The notes below the pieces were generated by a model. That model did not search any database and had not been told where the DNA came from. It saw nothing but the letters and a program-made list of their open reading frames with translations. 64,000 nt of DNA, from contig JABAKD010000022.1 in assembly GCA_012845835.1 (NCBI GenBank), forward strand, positions 10,062,718-10,126,717, in the 5' to 3' direction. The translations under genes were made by a program, and so were the position numbers. Positions within the stretch are counted from its first letter, which is position 1, and the number at the start of each line of letters is the position of its first letter. Positions 24,175 through 49,900 of this stretch are shown piece after piece. This DNA comes from Undaria pinnatifida (taxonomy: Eukaryota > Sar > Phaeophyceae > Laminariales > Alariaceae).

Positions 24175-25450
24175 CTAGGAAATGGAGGGTGACAGCGAAC
24201 GTAAAAGAGTGCCCAGAAGTTGTATGTAACGAAGATAAGGCAAATCCGGTCACTTCCAAATGGAAGTGGGGAGAAGATGACCTACCGATCGTAGACCAGT
24301 ATACGTACGTTGGTGTAGAAATCTCAAAGGGCTGCTCTTGGGATGCACACATGGCAAAAATAACAGGAAAGGGTAAAATCACAAGTAGGCAAGATGGATG
24401 CGATCCCAACAGACGCGTACCTTGACACTAAGATTAAAATATGTATCCTGATGAATATGATTTTACCAAAGCTAGGGCATGCAGGAGAAGTATGGGAAGG
24501 GAACGCGAAGTTCGTAATACGATTGGAAACAGTGCAGATGACAGCAGCTACAAATATACCAGGATGCTCAAGTACGACGAGTAATACGAAATACAGTATT
24601 AAGAGCGGAACTAGGAATGTACCCACTTACAACAAATAGAGACGTGAGAAAGTTGAAATGGCAATATGAGGTAAGAAATATGCCAGAAAAGAGGTTGCCA
24701 GGCATAGCTGATAGGGCTGTATGGGAGAAAATAACAAACGGGCGAGCTGGAATAAGATGGGATAACGTCGTCGAGAAAATATGGAAGGAGATAGGAGGAG
24801 ACCAAGAAGATATACTGTCTAAAGAAAAAGGCCAAAGAAAAGTTTGGCGGGTACAAGACGGAAGAAAAATAAAGAATGGAAGAAAGGGAAAGGCCAGCGC
24901 TGAGAAATAAGGTGAACGAGGAGAAACACTCAGAGATATACAGGGAGTTGAGGGAAGATATTGGAATGAAAACGTATTTGCACGGCCAAATGGACCACGC
25001 GAAAAAGCTGAATCTGCGATTTCGTGTAGGGAACCTGGACCTACCAGGAAGAAGAAAGAGATACACCAGTAGTCGGGAGGAGGATATGGGTGCACACATG
25101 TGACCGTTTTAGCACAATAGAGTAGGACTCACATAGTAGGAGAATGTGAAATATTCAAGGAGGAACGGGATGCGTTAGAGGAGATGAGGAAGTTAGACGA
25201 ATGTGACATGGAAGAGTTTGGTAGACTAGAGGGTGGCGAGAAAACAATCGCTATCCTAGGGGATAGATGGTGGTCACAGACGGCGAAGCAGGGCGGGGAT
25301 AGGATAAGCAAACAGATTTTATGGAATTTATGGAAGAAGCGTATTGCGCCCAAACGTTGGAGGTGTCTATTAGGAGTGGGAACGGTGCTCCGTCTCGAAA
25401 GGGATGCGTGGTCAAGGGCCAAATGACTAAGGCAAGCAACAAATGAGTAC
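24175..25450 (+). mobile_element. LINE-like non-LTR retrotransposon, 3' part, broken
   Basis: Successive overlapping frames read as one protein broken by several frameshifts and stops: KWKWGEDDLPIVDQYTYVGV, KICILMNMILPKLGHAGEVW, TNRDVRKLKWQYEVRNMPEK, AIADRAVWEK-like, MKTYLHGQMDHAKKLNLRFR, ILGDRWWSQTAKQGGDRISK. This is the region after the reverse transcriptase core in non-LTR elements. No RT catalytic motif is included. It ends CAAGCAACAAATGAGTACGC plus a C-run (25439-25468). At least six shorter tail copies lie elsewhere in the window. 23940-24165 looks like a further piece in reverse orientation. Confidence 0.75.
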
Positions 25451-25479
25451 GCCCCCCCCCCCTCCCCGCGGGTGCCTCA

Positions 25480-25830
25480 CGGCGCTTCGCGCTTGGTGCA
25501 AACAATGTCTGCCTGGTTGGTGAAAACCCGGCGTGCTGTCCCGGCATAGTAGGGATGCGCGGGTCTAGTCATACGACTACGACTATGCACAAACTGAGTA
25601 CACCCCCTCCCCAGGTGCCGAAGTCCGCCTCGCAAGTGGTTGCTTGTAGGATGATGCTTACCCTTCATGCGACTCGCCGAACACCCCACGGCGCTTCGCG
25701 CTTGGTGCACGCGATGTCGGCCTTGTCGGTGAAAACCCGACATGCTCCGTCCCGGCATAGTAGGGATGCAACGGTTTATGCTCCTAAGGACTACGGCCAT
25801 GCATAATATGATGGTTATACCCCCCCCCCA
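25480..25830 (+). repeat. Repeat family B, two adjoining copies with C-run ends
   Basis: Two copies share CACGGCGCTTCGCGCTTGG, TGAAAACCCG.CRTGCT, CCGGCATAGTAGGGATGC and a GACTAC-.-CATGCA block, and end in C-runs (25597 and 25820). Further copies are at 26390-26600 and 30395-30625. The family resembles the LINE tails in layout (CATGCA...GAGTAC then C-run) but is different in sequence. Confidence 0.6.
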
Positions 25831-26389
25831 CCCCACCCCGACTCTGCATCCGCCGCTGCAATCGAAACCCAGGAAAATCGGGTTCGTGAACATGTCGCTT
25901 GCGGCCGCTGTGCTGTCTGGGCTAAACCCGATGGTCGTCGTAGCGGCGGCGTTGTTCTGGAAGCTGTGGACTAGCTGCAAGTTTCTTCCGAGGGGTTGCA
26001 GGGTCAATCCGGAAGTGAGTTACGGAGCTACAGCAGTACGGTACCGGCCCTCTGTTAAGAAGCGGACGAATTGCTTTGAAACCGAGAGATTTTTTTGGCT
26101 TGTAATTTTATTCGAAAAAATATGCGTTTTACACCAACTTCATTATGAAAGCTGTTGAATTTATTTTTCCCCCGTAATTTAGTACCAGGTATCCTTTTTC
26201 CACGCCACGACAGAATTGATATTGTTTCAATATGGGATTCGGGGAATGCGAAGTGCCTCTTTCCGTGTGCGTCCAGCATTATACCTGGTTCGTGTCACGA
26301 GAGTGAATATATCTTGAAACTTTCCTAACTTAGCCCCATGGCCTCGGCCACAACAGAAGACACATATAGTTACTTCGAAACGGTCATCC

Positions 26390-26600
26390 ACATGCAAGAA
26401 AGTACGCACAAGGTGCGCAAATCCGAGTGACGATAAGATCTTAGTAGGATGCAGCTCATCCTTCATCGCAACTCGCCGAACACCTCGCGGCGCTTCGCGG
26501 TTGGCGCACGCGATGTCTGCGTGGTCGGTGAAAACCCGACGTGCTCCGTCCCGACATTGTCGAGATGCGAGGGTCTATGGTCTTAACGTCTTCACAACCG
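26390..26600 (+). repeat. Repeat family B copy, with MITE insertion at its end
   Basis: It carries AAGAAAGTACGCACAAGG, CGCCGAACACCTCGCGGCGC, GGTGAAAACCCGACGTGCT and ATGCGAGGGTCTATGGTC. It is then interrupted at TTAA (26583-26586) by the 80-bp element 26587-26666, after which CGGCTATGCATGAA resumes the family B end. Confidence 0.6.
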
Positions 26601-26666
26601 GGAACCCCTTTGGGGGACAAATAACTTGGAATTTGTACAGGGACGAGTTGTGGGGCTCTAAAAGGG
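26587..26666 (+). mobile_element. 80-bp TTAA MITE (piggyBac-like), copy 2
   Basis: Flanked by TTAA (26583-26586) and TTGA (26667-26670). The core AACTTGGAATTTGTACAGGG and end CTCTAAAAGGG match the copies at 1181 and 36270. It sits inside a family B repeat, which resumes downstream. Confidence 0.65.
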
Positions 26667-27126
26667 TTGACAATACGGCTATGCATGAAATATGTACATT
26701 CCCATGGCCACGGCATGACTTGACACCTCCGTGAGCCCCATCCCCTGGTCCTGCACGACTCGATTGAGTTTTGTCTCGTCCAAGTCCTTCGATAATTTTC
26801 TTTTAATCGCCAAATGCAAAATCACTTGAACAGTTAACAAGAAAATAGCCCCATGTTGTATACTGCATGCCATATGTTTATATGACCAAGTGTAGAACGC
26901 GGCTCCAATTGTTTTGCTTTGTTGTTTGTGTGACTCTCTCTCATGGGAGGGCCGGTAGTGTAGTACTCCGTAACGTATACCTCGTACGATCGTAACCGTA
27001 GACAGGTGTCATTTTTCTAAGGCTGGTTTTGTGCCGAGATTTTCAGTCAAGCCAAGGCGGAGTTGTTGCTGCGCGTACCCTTGTTTTCCATATTGTTGGA
27101 TTTTCATTGCTTTTTGCGTTTTCTTA

Positions 27127-39050
<11,924 letters not shown>

Positions 39051-40973
39051 GGGGGGGTGCAGGAGAGGAGCTGCCTGCCCCGGCGAGGGGGGATGCCTGC
39101 CCCGGGAGGGGAGGGCTGGGGGGAGCCTGCCCCGGCGGGAGACGCCTCCCCTGGGGGGGGCGGGGGGGCGGGCGGGGGCGCCTGCTCGCCCGTGTGCATT
39201 TTGTTGACTGGTTTGGCTTTAAAGGCTTATTGGGGGTGTTTCTTGAACGAGTATCCTGCCGTCGGTAATGCTCGGCGCGACGTTGGGCGCTCATCGTGTT
39301 GGGTGCATGATTTTTGCAACAGTTTTGTCTTTGGTCAGCCCGGGCTGGCTGCTTTCTTCGTATGGCCGGGGCCAGCTGTGTTCGTCCTGCTGCATTTTTC
39401 AGTTTTCTTCTCCGAATATGGGCTTGCCACCATCAGTCGGAGGCAGTGGCGGCAGGGGGGGGGGGGGGGGAGGTTGACGGGAAAGAAGATGGGAAATATC
39501 GCCTGTTTGTCGTTCTCTGGGTGATGATGGGGCTGCACGCGAGGGCTTTACGGTTTTTATGGCCGTGCTTTGTGGGGGGCGTGCGATGCTCGAACGGACG
39601 GGTGAGGGTTGCGGTACCCTAGCCGAGGCAACACTCTCAGGGGTTGGGTTGGATGCTGCTTTTGAATATACGCCATCGTCATCATGTTGCACCCGTCTTC
39701 CACCTTGTAGCACCCGTAGGCGCATCAATTCGCGACCGCAGATGTGGTATTCTCTGAGACAGCCCTGGAATTCCCTTTTATGCCTCTCTGTGAGTGTTGT
39801 TAGATGTTAGATTGTCTCGGAACGCACCGAGTAGAGGTGGAGGCAGCGTTGTTTTTTTGTGAGGCAGCTGGTACCTGGTATATTCCGTGCTGTCGGATAA
39901 AACCTCGGGACATACTATAAAAGCAGCTTCCCCCGCACTCCTTACGACTCCCGCAGTACCTCCTACTCTTATTATGTGCGAGGTGAGTCTTTTTGCTCTC
40001 TCGCCGCCGCGCATACTCTTTTTTTTCGTGCAATGCGTTTATCGTTTTTTGCACCAAGTCGGTGACTGAAACAATATTATACCAGGTACATAGTCTACCC
40101 ACCCACCAACCACCCGTGGTATTGTGGTGAAGAGCTCAGACTATAATAAGGACGATATGCGATATATAAATATTCGCACTGCGTTTTTTGTAGACGCTCG
40201 TCTGTGTTTCGATGCTATTATGATTCATGCTTAGTCATTATTTACCGTGCATTGCTGCTGCCGTCTGGCTCGTGGTTAAAACTGTGGCACTACAAGTAAC
40301 AACTGGCTTCCTGGCTGGGCGGACTGATTATTGGCCGGTGGGTGGTCTTCTTTACGCGTCGGCCTGGGTGGGCTCATAATTTTTTTACTTTCCAGGAATA
40401 CTACAGCAGTAGTACAGGCACACCGGTCCCACTTCTGTTTCCTTCAATTGGTCTGATTCAGGGCCCCATCTTGCTGTGGTGAGGGGCAAGAGCTACTAGT
40501 AATAACAGAGCTACCAAAGCTACCACAAAACAAGAACAAGCGCATACAACAGCAACAACACGCCATACTGACAGTAGTTGTCTGTGTGGGTTTTTCGATT
40601 TCCGTGTTGCCTCGGTTCGAGAACCGGAAACCTTCTGCGCATGTTTCCAAAAAGGGAAATATACCAAAACTACCCCGGGTTTCGTCAGTGAAAACGACGC
40701 AGAGGCAAGCCAGGTCGTCGCGCACGAAGTACAACAAAAATATTTAGGGGCTACAATCCAAGCTGAACGAACCAAAGTCAGACAAAACAGCAACCAACGC
40801 GGACACCGAGACTACATCGTGCGTGGGTTCGTCTCTCGACCACCACCGGTGCAGCAGCTCGCTCCTCCCAGCACCTACAGCTGCGTTGCTCGTCGTGCTT
40901 CTCCATTTTTTTGTTCAAGCGATTGAAGCCTGTGCTCAATTCAACAACACAACAGCTGGAGCAACTAGCAACA
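39051..40973. other. Intergenic region between the oxidoreductase and ApaG-domain genes
   Basis: 1.9 kb with G-rich runs (39140-39175, 39454-39472) and no recognisable gene on either strand. It should contain the 3' end of one transcript and the promoter of the next. No polyadenylation signal or TATA box stands out. Confidence 0.5.
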
Positions 40974-43900
40974 ATGTGTAAGCACCATGCCGCCATGAGC
41001 TCGAGCCCCCCACGGGCAAGCCCCCCGCGTCGCCCGCGAAGGGCGGACAGCACCGCTTCCGCTGCCACCGCCGCCGCCGCTTCGGTAACCCTCGCGCTCG
41101 CGTGCCTTCTGCTGTTGAGCGCACCCGGGCCTGCAGACGGCTTCTTCCGACCCTCTACCCGAGTAAAGCCCCCGGATGGTTGCGAGAAGTCTATCTCTGC
41201 GCTGCCTCGGGTACGGCAAAGCAGCAACAGACCAGGCCGAACGTCTGCCCTATTCCCCCAGCCGCAGGGGCAGGGAGCTAGTGCGACGGGTCGACCGTTG
41301 CCCTTGCTGGTGATGTGTGGGGCGGAGGAAGAGGGTGGTAGCGGGGAGCAGTTGCAGGAGGAAGAGGAGGGGGAGGAGGAAGGGATGGAGATGCCATCGA
41401 TCGATGTTCCGGAGATGATGAGCGATGAGGTGCGTTTGGCGATCGTGTTATGCTTCCCGGGGAGAGAGCTGTAACCTGGCCTGGCGCGAACGTGCCCCCC
41501 TGTGTATCGTATGCCGCTATGCATGCCTCGTAGTTTATCTTGATTTGATAAGGGGTAAGTGACATTGTGCGCTGCATCTCGCCGTGCGTGTTTGTTCATG
41601 TGTTCCTTGTTTCTCTTTGCTTATCATTTTCATCATTGGCATACGACAAGCAGTAGTTTTCGATTTTCCCTGGTAGTTCCTGTTATCTGCTGCAGACACA
41701 AGGAAACAGACAACGTGGTGTCACATACCGGAGTCAAGCAAAGCAAAGCAATAGTGGCAGCTCGGTCCAGCGCGGGCGGGGGGTGCACCCGGTAAACCGT
41801 GGTGTAGCGCTTGGCGAATCTAGTAGTAGCGTTTATGTGTCCATCGCCCGGCAGGCGCCGTAGCAGCAGTTATTAGTAGTTGGTACGTAATGCCATGCTG
41901 CTGCATGACCCTTCTGGTGCCCATCCCTCTCGTACGTACATGCAAAATCGAGTTCGTACCTGGAACTGGACTTGCTGTTGGAAGTCGACGTAATCGCACT
42001 GGTGCGTACCGGCATTTCTTCAACTTTCGACGAAAATCGCTGAAAAATCCTCCATAATACACAGCTGCACTGGAAGTTGCCATCAAAATGGAACGTTCCA
42101 GAAATCTTCATGACTGGTGCAGCAGTTTTATACTGGTATTGGTACTGTTGTTGCAGTTCAAGTGTATCGTACAATATGTTACGGGAGTACCTACTGCTGT
42201 TTATCATGTTTATCATGTAAGCCTCCGAATGATTGGGCTTCGATGGTTGTAGCACAGGCTTGTATCACACAGCAGTATCACAGGCATCCGCTCGTGCAAC
42301 AGGCCAAAAATGAACGCCTACATGTGGTACCGTAAATCCTATGTTGCATAGAGATAGATGGGTTTCGACGAAGTCCTCGCTGTGTGTTTCATTTTTTTGC
42401 AATATACTGAGCTGGAGAGAACGAGAGAACACGTGCCTATCTCCGCCTATCTGCCCAAAAATTGCCGGCTGTGCTGCTGCCGCAAGGTTATGCTTTATCC
42501 CCTTTCGCGGGCAAAGACTGCCATGTCATACGTGTAGTTCATACACATGAGCAGCTGCACCTGTGTTTGTGTGTTTGTCCGGTGCCTGAAACGTGTGCAA
42601 CGCTCAAAAGTTTTTATGTTTTGTACGATGTACCAGGTAGACTTTACCATGAGTTGACTCTTACCATTAATAGTGCCCTCATGTCATTGCTGGGTATTAC
42701 TTAGGCAATGTATGCATATTCCCAAGTATCTGTCGAAAGTCATCAAATCGGCACTCCCCCTTCGTTACCAGCCCATCGCCAAGAGCAGCGGAGATGTCAG
42801 GTTACCGCCAAAATAGCTCGTGCTTATTACGCGAAATACCGCGAAAACAGAATTTGAGCTGCTTACGGGTATGCACCATAGTCCACACGTGGCAATGTGA
42901 CAGCCAGCGTAGCTGTCCGCGGGAGAAGATACGGAGATTCCATACAGAAGTACGTTGCTTTGGGGGGTACTTAATTACGGCGGCCCAGATCAACTGCTTA
43001 CCACGAGGAGGCCTGACCGCCGTAATGCAGTAGTCCAACATCTTTGACCAGGAGTACGACGTAGAGTACTCATCAAATCGGTCTCCCGATCTTTACAAGC
43101 CCACCAAGAGTATCACGTAGAGTACCCGTTTTGCTTGTTCAAAACACGAGTTTTGGTATTACTCCGTATTATAAATACAAGGGCTTCGCTCGCGGGCGGC
43201 TGGGCGCCGCCCGCTACGCTTGCGGAAGGAGGAATGGACATTCAGTAGGAAGGCGGAAAAGAAGCACAAATGGCGCAACTGGCGACTTGAAAATGCCAAG
43301 AGGTCAATATATAGTTCAACGGTACAGGATAGAGACGATTATGATTATGAGTTTGTTATTATTATCCATTCGCCCAGTCCATGATGGACACGTCGGAGGA
43401 CTTGCTTGGCATATCCTTCCACCTCTCAGGTAGCACCTGTAAACTCATTAATAGCTCTCTCTAAGTCGATCATCAATAATAAATTATCGCAGTGCATAAA
43501 CACCAGGCACGCGCTTGTCGAGGATAGAGACAGGAAAACTACAACTTAAGATGTAAAGGAGCGCAGTGCCAAAAAAAACATGCTGGAAGCAGAAACTTGA
43601 ACGCACACACCGCAAACATGTGAAGTACATTTGTATTCCTGAAAGACGAAGAGCACGCATTTAAATTTAGGCATACGAGTAGTTCTTAAAAAACGATGCT
43701 GGTATAATAAACCACAACTCAACGTTCTATAAAGAACGTGCTGTCAACATTGCTTCCGAAGGAGCATGCAGGCTTGCTTGGACTCTTCCTCCTCAGCGGA
43801 GGTACCCAGCACCTTGCACTCTTGTTTTTTGTCGATGATCTTGTGGATCTGTCCACAAACGTTGAAGCATGGCGGGAGGACGTCGATGAGTATGTGTAAA

Positions 43901-46900
43901 AAAGTATTCGTACTTCTCTCCAGCAGACGTCGTAACCATCCAAATTATTGGAGCTCCTTTCGTTGTTAGTAATTGTTGTGGTATTGTTGTACTTGCTCTT
44001 GGTACTCGGAAAAAGAGCCGCACTTCATAGACTATATCCGCACGCCATCCCCTAGTCTTGAGCAAGAGGCATGGATGTTTCGACTCGTGACACATAGGAC
44101 GCAAGATAAGAGTAGAACGTACCTCGATGTCGAACGCCCTCGTGGCACCGTGGGAATGGAATGCGGGATGTATATCGAGCAAGTGGTCGCCTGCCTTCTT
44201 CAGGAGGTCACCGACCTTGATGTCGCCGGTGAACTTCGTGTTTATGTCCTCGCCGACTTGGCGGCCCTCGGCGGCTGCTTCGCAGGGCTTCTGCAAACGA
44301 CAACAACGGATGGGAATACCTTGCGTTCAGTGAATGTTCAAAATAGTAAGGCCACGTAGCTGTCGTCGATTTCCAAAGTTTGAAAGGAAGTCGTACAATT
44401 TAACACTGCTGTTGTAATGAAGGCGGTCGTTTATGGGCAAAGCCCTGCCTGGTACCACAACGTTGCTAACACCTATGAAACCACCACTGGGACAGGAACG
44501 AACGGGATTCACAGTCGCAACTGGTAAGCGTAAGCCCCGGTATACTGCTATATAAGGCCTACCGGCGGAATACCGACAACGAAGGGTAAGAGACAGTACC
44601 TGCTGTATATATTGTTCGGTACTACTCTATTACTGCTGCTATCAACACTATTACGACCGACGTGTACTGCGATTCCTGAAGAGGTTGCGCACCCTACTTG
44701 TACTCGTTAATATAAAGAGTTAATGTGGTTGTATGAAAAATGAGTAACAACAGTAGTAGTACACCGCGTCACTACATGAACAACTCGCTAACCCCAATCA
44801 CGGGACTGCTCTCCAGCATCACCCAGGTTAACTTCAGCTTCTGTTTACTGCTATATATCAACCTCCAGTGTGTACTGCGACTGGTGCTGAGGTATCATGC
44901 TGCTGTGTTATTCATCACTGCATGGACCATTTTACAACCCTGGCTGACCCCCGTGATGAGACTTGCCCGTTTTCATTGCGTCTTACATGTATAGATACCA
45001 CGTAGTCGTAGTCTTACATCCAAAACGTTGTTTATATCACAGCACAAAGCGTCACTGCATGGACCACTTGTCCAACCCCCGCCTACCCCGATGACGGGAC
45101 TGCCCCGTACTTGTAGTCGTACATACATGAAGTGTGTTTGGCTGTACGTATAAAAAAGAAATCGCATCACACAGCGTCACTGCATAGGTCTACTCGTAGA
45201 CCTGAGTACTTGTACAATTCCCGCTTATACCTCGATGACATGACTGCCCCGTACACGTACTCGTGCATGCAAAAGTGTGTTTGTATGCATGAAAAAGAAA
45301 TCACAGCACACAACTGCGTAGACAACTAGTACAACATGCTTACCCCGACGACGGGACTGCCCTCCGTGACCACCAAGGCGAACTTGAGTTTGTTCAGGCT
45401 ACGCGTCCCCAAGCACAGCTTCCACACCGTGTGGTAGTTCGACCACGCTGGTGTAGCACACACATGCTACAGCAGACGTTGCAGACAGGCACACAAGGTC
45501 AAACAATGTAAATTTCAATGTGCATCATTATTGGAAACAGGATTCGCTTGAGTTCACCAACACCCAAAACCACATACATGCATACTGGTAGTCTATTGCG
45601 CACAACTTGCAGCACACAACTCTCAACATCATCAGTAGTATAGTAGCTGACAGCAAACATCAAATTCCAACAACACGAAGAAATGAAACTCACGTTTCGT
45701 CAAGCTCTCAGCTCCTTCGTTAGGGACGCCGATCGAAGGTGAATCACAGGTGTCCGCGTCACACCAGTCACCCACACGAGGGTTGTCGCCGCTTCCCCAG
45801 TGCTTCTTGTTAAGGTTACATGAAAAGCTTGGCACGTGGAAGGCTCGTCACTCCTGCAGGTGTCGCAGACAGCGTCCTGGGAACTCCTGTTTTTCCTATT
45901 TCGTGCGATGAGGAAGCCGTCACAACCCTTGCTCGGGCACGGCCAGTCAGGATTGCCAGAAGAAGCTGAGTCCCGTTCTTGCCCGACCAGCTTCCACACG
46001 CCTGATCCTGAACCTCCACCACCCCCACTGCTGTTGGCGGAGCCTCCTCCCGCACTAGCCTTGGTCCGCTTCGCAAATTGCAAATTTCAACTTCAAATTG
46101 TTATTGCCGATCCGGCAAATTTCAAATTCAAATTGTTTGCAGCCGTCAACGGCAATTCCCTCCCAACAGCCAGCAATTGGCCAACTTCAAAAGTAAAAGT
46201 ACAAAAAAGAAGTTGCTGAAAAAGCAAAATAAAAATGTCAGAGCAAGCAGTAAAGATGAGAGAATGACAGCTAAGTAAGAATGAGACTAGGGAAAGCAAG
46301 GAAGGCAAGGAACTTCGGGACGGTTCTTTTCCCCAGCAACTAATTTTGTTTTCGGCAATTACGGACTGAGAAGGGCTGAGAGGGGGGAGGATATGCCGAG
46401 CGAGACGTCCGACGGGGGCGAGGTCTAGGTATATAGTTGTATGTTGGTTTTCGTTCCACGAGCGAAGTGTCGTGCTGAAATCACGATGCTTAGCGCAGCA
46501 GCTGCTGACTGCGATCGTAGCGACCAGCAGCGGCACATTATTTGTTCGCTTGTTCTCTGTGCCTGTCTGAGCATCGCCCCGTCCGGCATCCACTTGGTTT
46601 TGTTGCCGTTGACGACGCGATCAATGCTTTCACGAGGCTGCGGTCAACGTCCTTTCTTCATAGAATACGAACCAAAACGCCTCCGTAGTTATCTTACAGC
46701 AGCCGGCAGGGATGCGTAGTACCTCCCCTCGTTCGCGAACGGTTCGCAAATCCAACCAAATGTTGTCGCGAAAATCGCGGTTCTGGAAGGTTTGGCAACA
46801 GCCCTAAATATGGCACCGCCTCCATGTTTATGTTGGAAACCCCTTTCTTGACGTATTCTCTCATGGGGGTATTAATGATCCATCCCCTACCACAAGCTTT

Positions 46901-49900
46901 GGCGGTAGCGGTTGTTGAGTACGGTTATCGCAATTTCTCGTTTTGTGGTGCTACCGGTATACAGCAATATGTTATCACTTGAACCTGTAGCATCACGCTT
47001 TCCTGGCAACGACGGATCTTTTTTGGGTTCTGTTCCCGAACTCTACGTAAGAACACCCTTGCCTCTTTTCAATATTCTGGTGCTCCTCCCGCGAGCGAAG
47101 TAGCATGCTGTTGCTACCTAAACTCGCATATTATGACCAAAAGAAGCCTTGCCACACCCCATAGGACCGGTTTCCCACCAGGTATCATGTTACTATGAAT
47201 ATTGCATATTTGGTGTTGAGTGCTGACTCATGGCCCACGCCACCGGTTTTGTCAGTTTGCCGTCACCGCATCCTTGCGACGCTATTATTATTACCAGTAT
47301 ATGTTAGCATTTCTTATCAACAACCAGCAACCGGCACCAGGCAGCACTCCTCATCGTCAGAAGGATACAAAATGATTACCTGGATTATGCTACCGCAACA
47401 CCGCAACTGCTTTCGATGGGTGTAACGGATCGGTATGATACGGTGTTGGCACGGAAGGGGTATGGTAGTCGCTCCGCTCGTACCCCCGCTACAATGGGCG
47501 CCCTGTGGAGAAGCAGTATGTTGTACTACCCCTCTTCGCCCCCCCCCCTTGGCCCACAATCTGTGACACAGTATGTGGTATACACACCCTTTCTACGGTC
47601 TGACAGACTACGGCAATGCATGACAAGGGTTACCCCCCCCCGTCCGTCCGTCCGCCTCTGGCCTGTGCGTATCTTTGTTTCTCGTTATGTTGCGTTGTGT
47701 TGTGTTGTGCGCGCAGGAGAGGACGCGATTGTGGGTAGCGGTGTCTAGGGCGGAGGCGAAGGCGGTAAAGTTGGAGAGGCAGGGGGAGGTAGAGGAGGCC
47801 AAGGAGCTCCGCGCGCAGGCGAATTCCATGCGCTACGAGGACCCCTACACGACCCTGCAGGATCAGCTCGACGAGGCGGTCAAGAACGAGGTAAATTTGT
47901 TCACGCAGGGGACAGATCACGATGTAGACCTTTTGGATCCTAAAAGTTTGTCCGAGGTGAGCTGTAGGGGCTACGTGAGCTGCACATGTTTCCACGTTGT
48001 GAGCTAGAAGCTATACATGAGCCTGCACATGTTTGGAAGGCGTAATCTGCCGCGATTACGCGATAGACGAGATAGCTCAGGAGCTGTCCGGAGTGCTGTG
48101 GACAGTGGAGCACTAGAGAGTGTGTAGTGTTGGTAAGATACGACAACTGATCTTCGTGGTGGTGATTGATTGCCGAGGATCTGATGTGGAGTGTGAACGT
48201 TATTTAGATCTGAAAACAGGGGTTTCTACATATCCTCTTCTGAATTAGGGTATGGAGATTCGGGGATGAAGTCAGGATCGCTTGTTTTCTTGTGTTCGGA
48301 GCTATACAACAACTTATCTCTCGTTCAGCACCTAAGTGATGCTGACCAGCCCTCTTTGGCCAAGGGGGGACAACCTCTGGTCAATGGACCTTGTCTGGCC
48401 TAGGAGTGTCTATAGTTATCAATTGTTCAGGTTGAACACAACGATGTGTTTTTGTAGAGGTTCCCCTGCGCAGGAGGATGTGGAGATAGCGCGGCTGAGG
48501 TTGCAGGTGGGGCGCATAGTAGGCCCCGGATAAAAAACCTGGTGCGGCTGTCTCCGTGTTTGTCTAGGCATGCTTGATTTGTTTCGAACCCCCCGCCTCC
48601 CGCCGATGAAGTATGATACAAAGCCCAAAATCTCGTTTAGTACTTCAATGTTGTGTTTATATGTTTTTTTTTTTTGTGCTTTGGCTGTGCAGGAGTTTGT
48701 GAAGATAGCGCGGCTGAGGCTGCAGATGGGGAAAATAGGAGTTCCCCCTAACGCAGAAATGCAGGCCAGGGCTGAGGGGAAAGACCCCAGCTCGGTCGCT
48801 GCGGAGGTGAGAGACGTTGCTGCATATTCGTTGGCTGAGGGAAAGACGGGCGGCTGTTTAGTGCACAGGGATATTGACGTGTCTCATGGAAGGCTTGCGG
48901 AATGTAGCTGGGGAAGGGGGGAGGAGAAGCTGTGTGGTGCTCGGTGTGACGGCGTGGGTTGAACGGGGTCGCCAGGAGTTCGGAAGAGCGGGAAAGGGGG
49001 GGGGAGGAGGTGTACTCATTTTCGCGCAGTATTTGGACCTTGAAAGAGGCGGTACTCATTTGTTGCTTGCCGTAGCCATTTGACCATTGACCACGCACCC
49101 TTTCGAGACGGAGCGCAATTCCTATTCCTATTAGAGACTCCCAACGTTTGGTCGCTCAATACGTTTCTTCCATACCTTAGACTGGGCGGGGGGGGGGGGG
49201 GGGGGGTTGACTAGGGGAAGAGGGGCGATGAGGGTAGCCGTGTTGCTTTGCTTATGCCGAGCGGGGGACAGAGACAGTATGGATCATCATGCCGTCGCAG
49301 ACGTCTGGAAACCCTGAAGAGTGGTCCGGGGTTTGAAGAAAACCTGGAGGTCTTCATATGGCCAAAATAGTCATACGGCCTCGCTTGGTGCGCGAGCGAA
49401 ACCTCCCGATGTCTGGCTTGTATTCGTGTTGTACAAAGTCTGATATGGCATTCGCTTGCGCGTGCGTGCTGTCTGTCCGTCGGGTCACCGTCTGAGCGTG
49501 TTTGTGTTCGGTAACCGAGTTAAATTGACACACGACACATCAAACCCGCCCGCGGAGGATACGAATAAATAATTGCTGCTATAGTTGTTTGCTCACTTGT
49601 GTGATTGTGTGCTTGTGTGCGTGCTTGTTTGTGTGCTCGTTTGTGTTTTATGCTTTGGTTTTGCACCCAGACCGCGAAGCGGATGCCGGGCATGTCCTTG
49701 CGGGGGAGCGACAAGGGTTCGAGCTCAGGAACCCGCGGTGACGGGAGCACCGTAAGCGATGGTTACAGCTCTAAGAGCGTCACCACAACGCACGGCATCA
49801 GGTCAGTCGTCAGTACAACTCTTCCTTGCTCTTGGAGCGTATGTTGTTCTCACGTGAAGCCATTGCCATTTTCCGGTCCGTGGTCAGAGGACAGGCTCAC

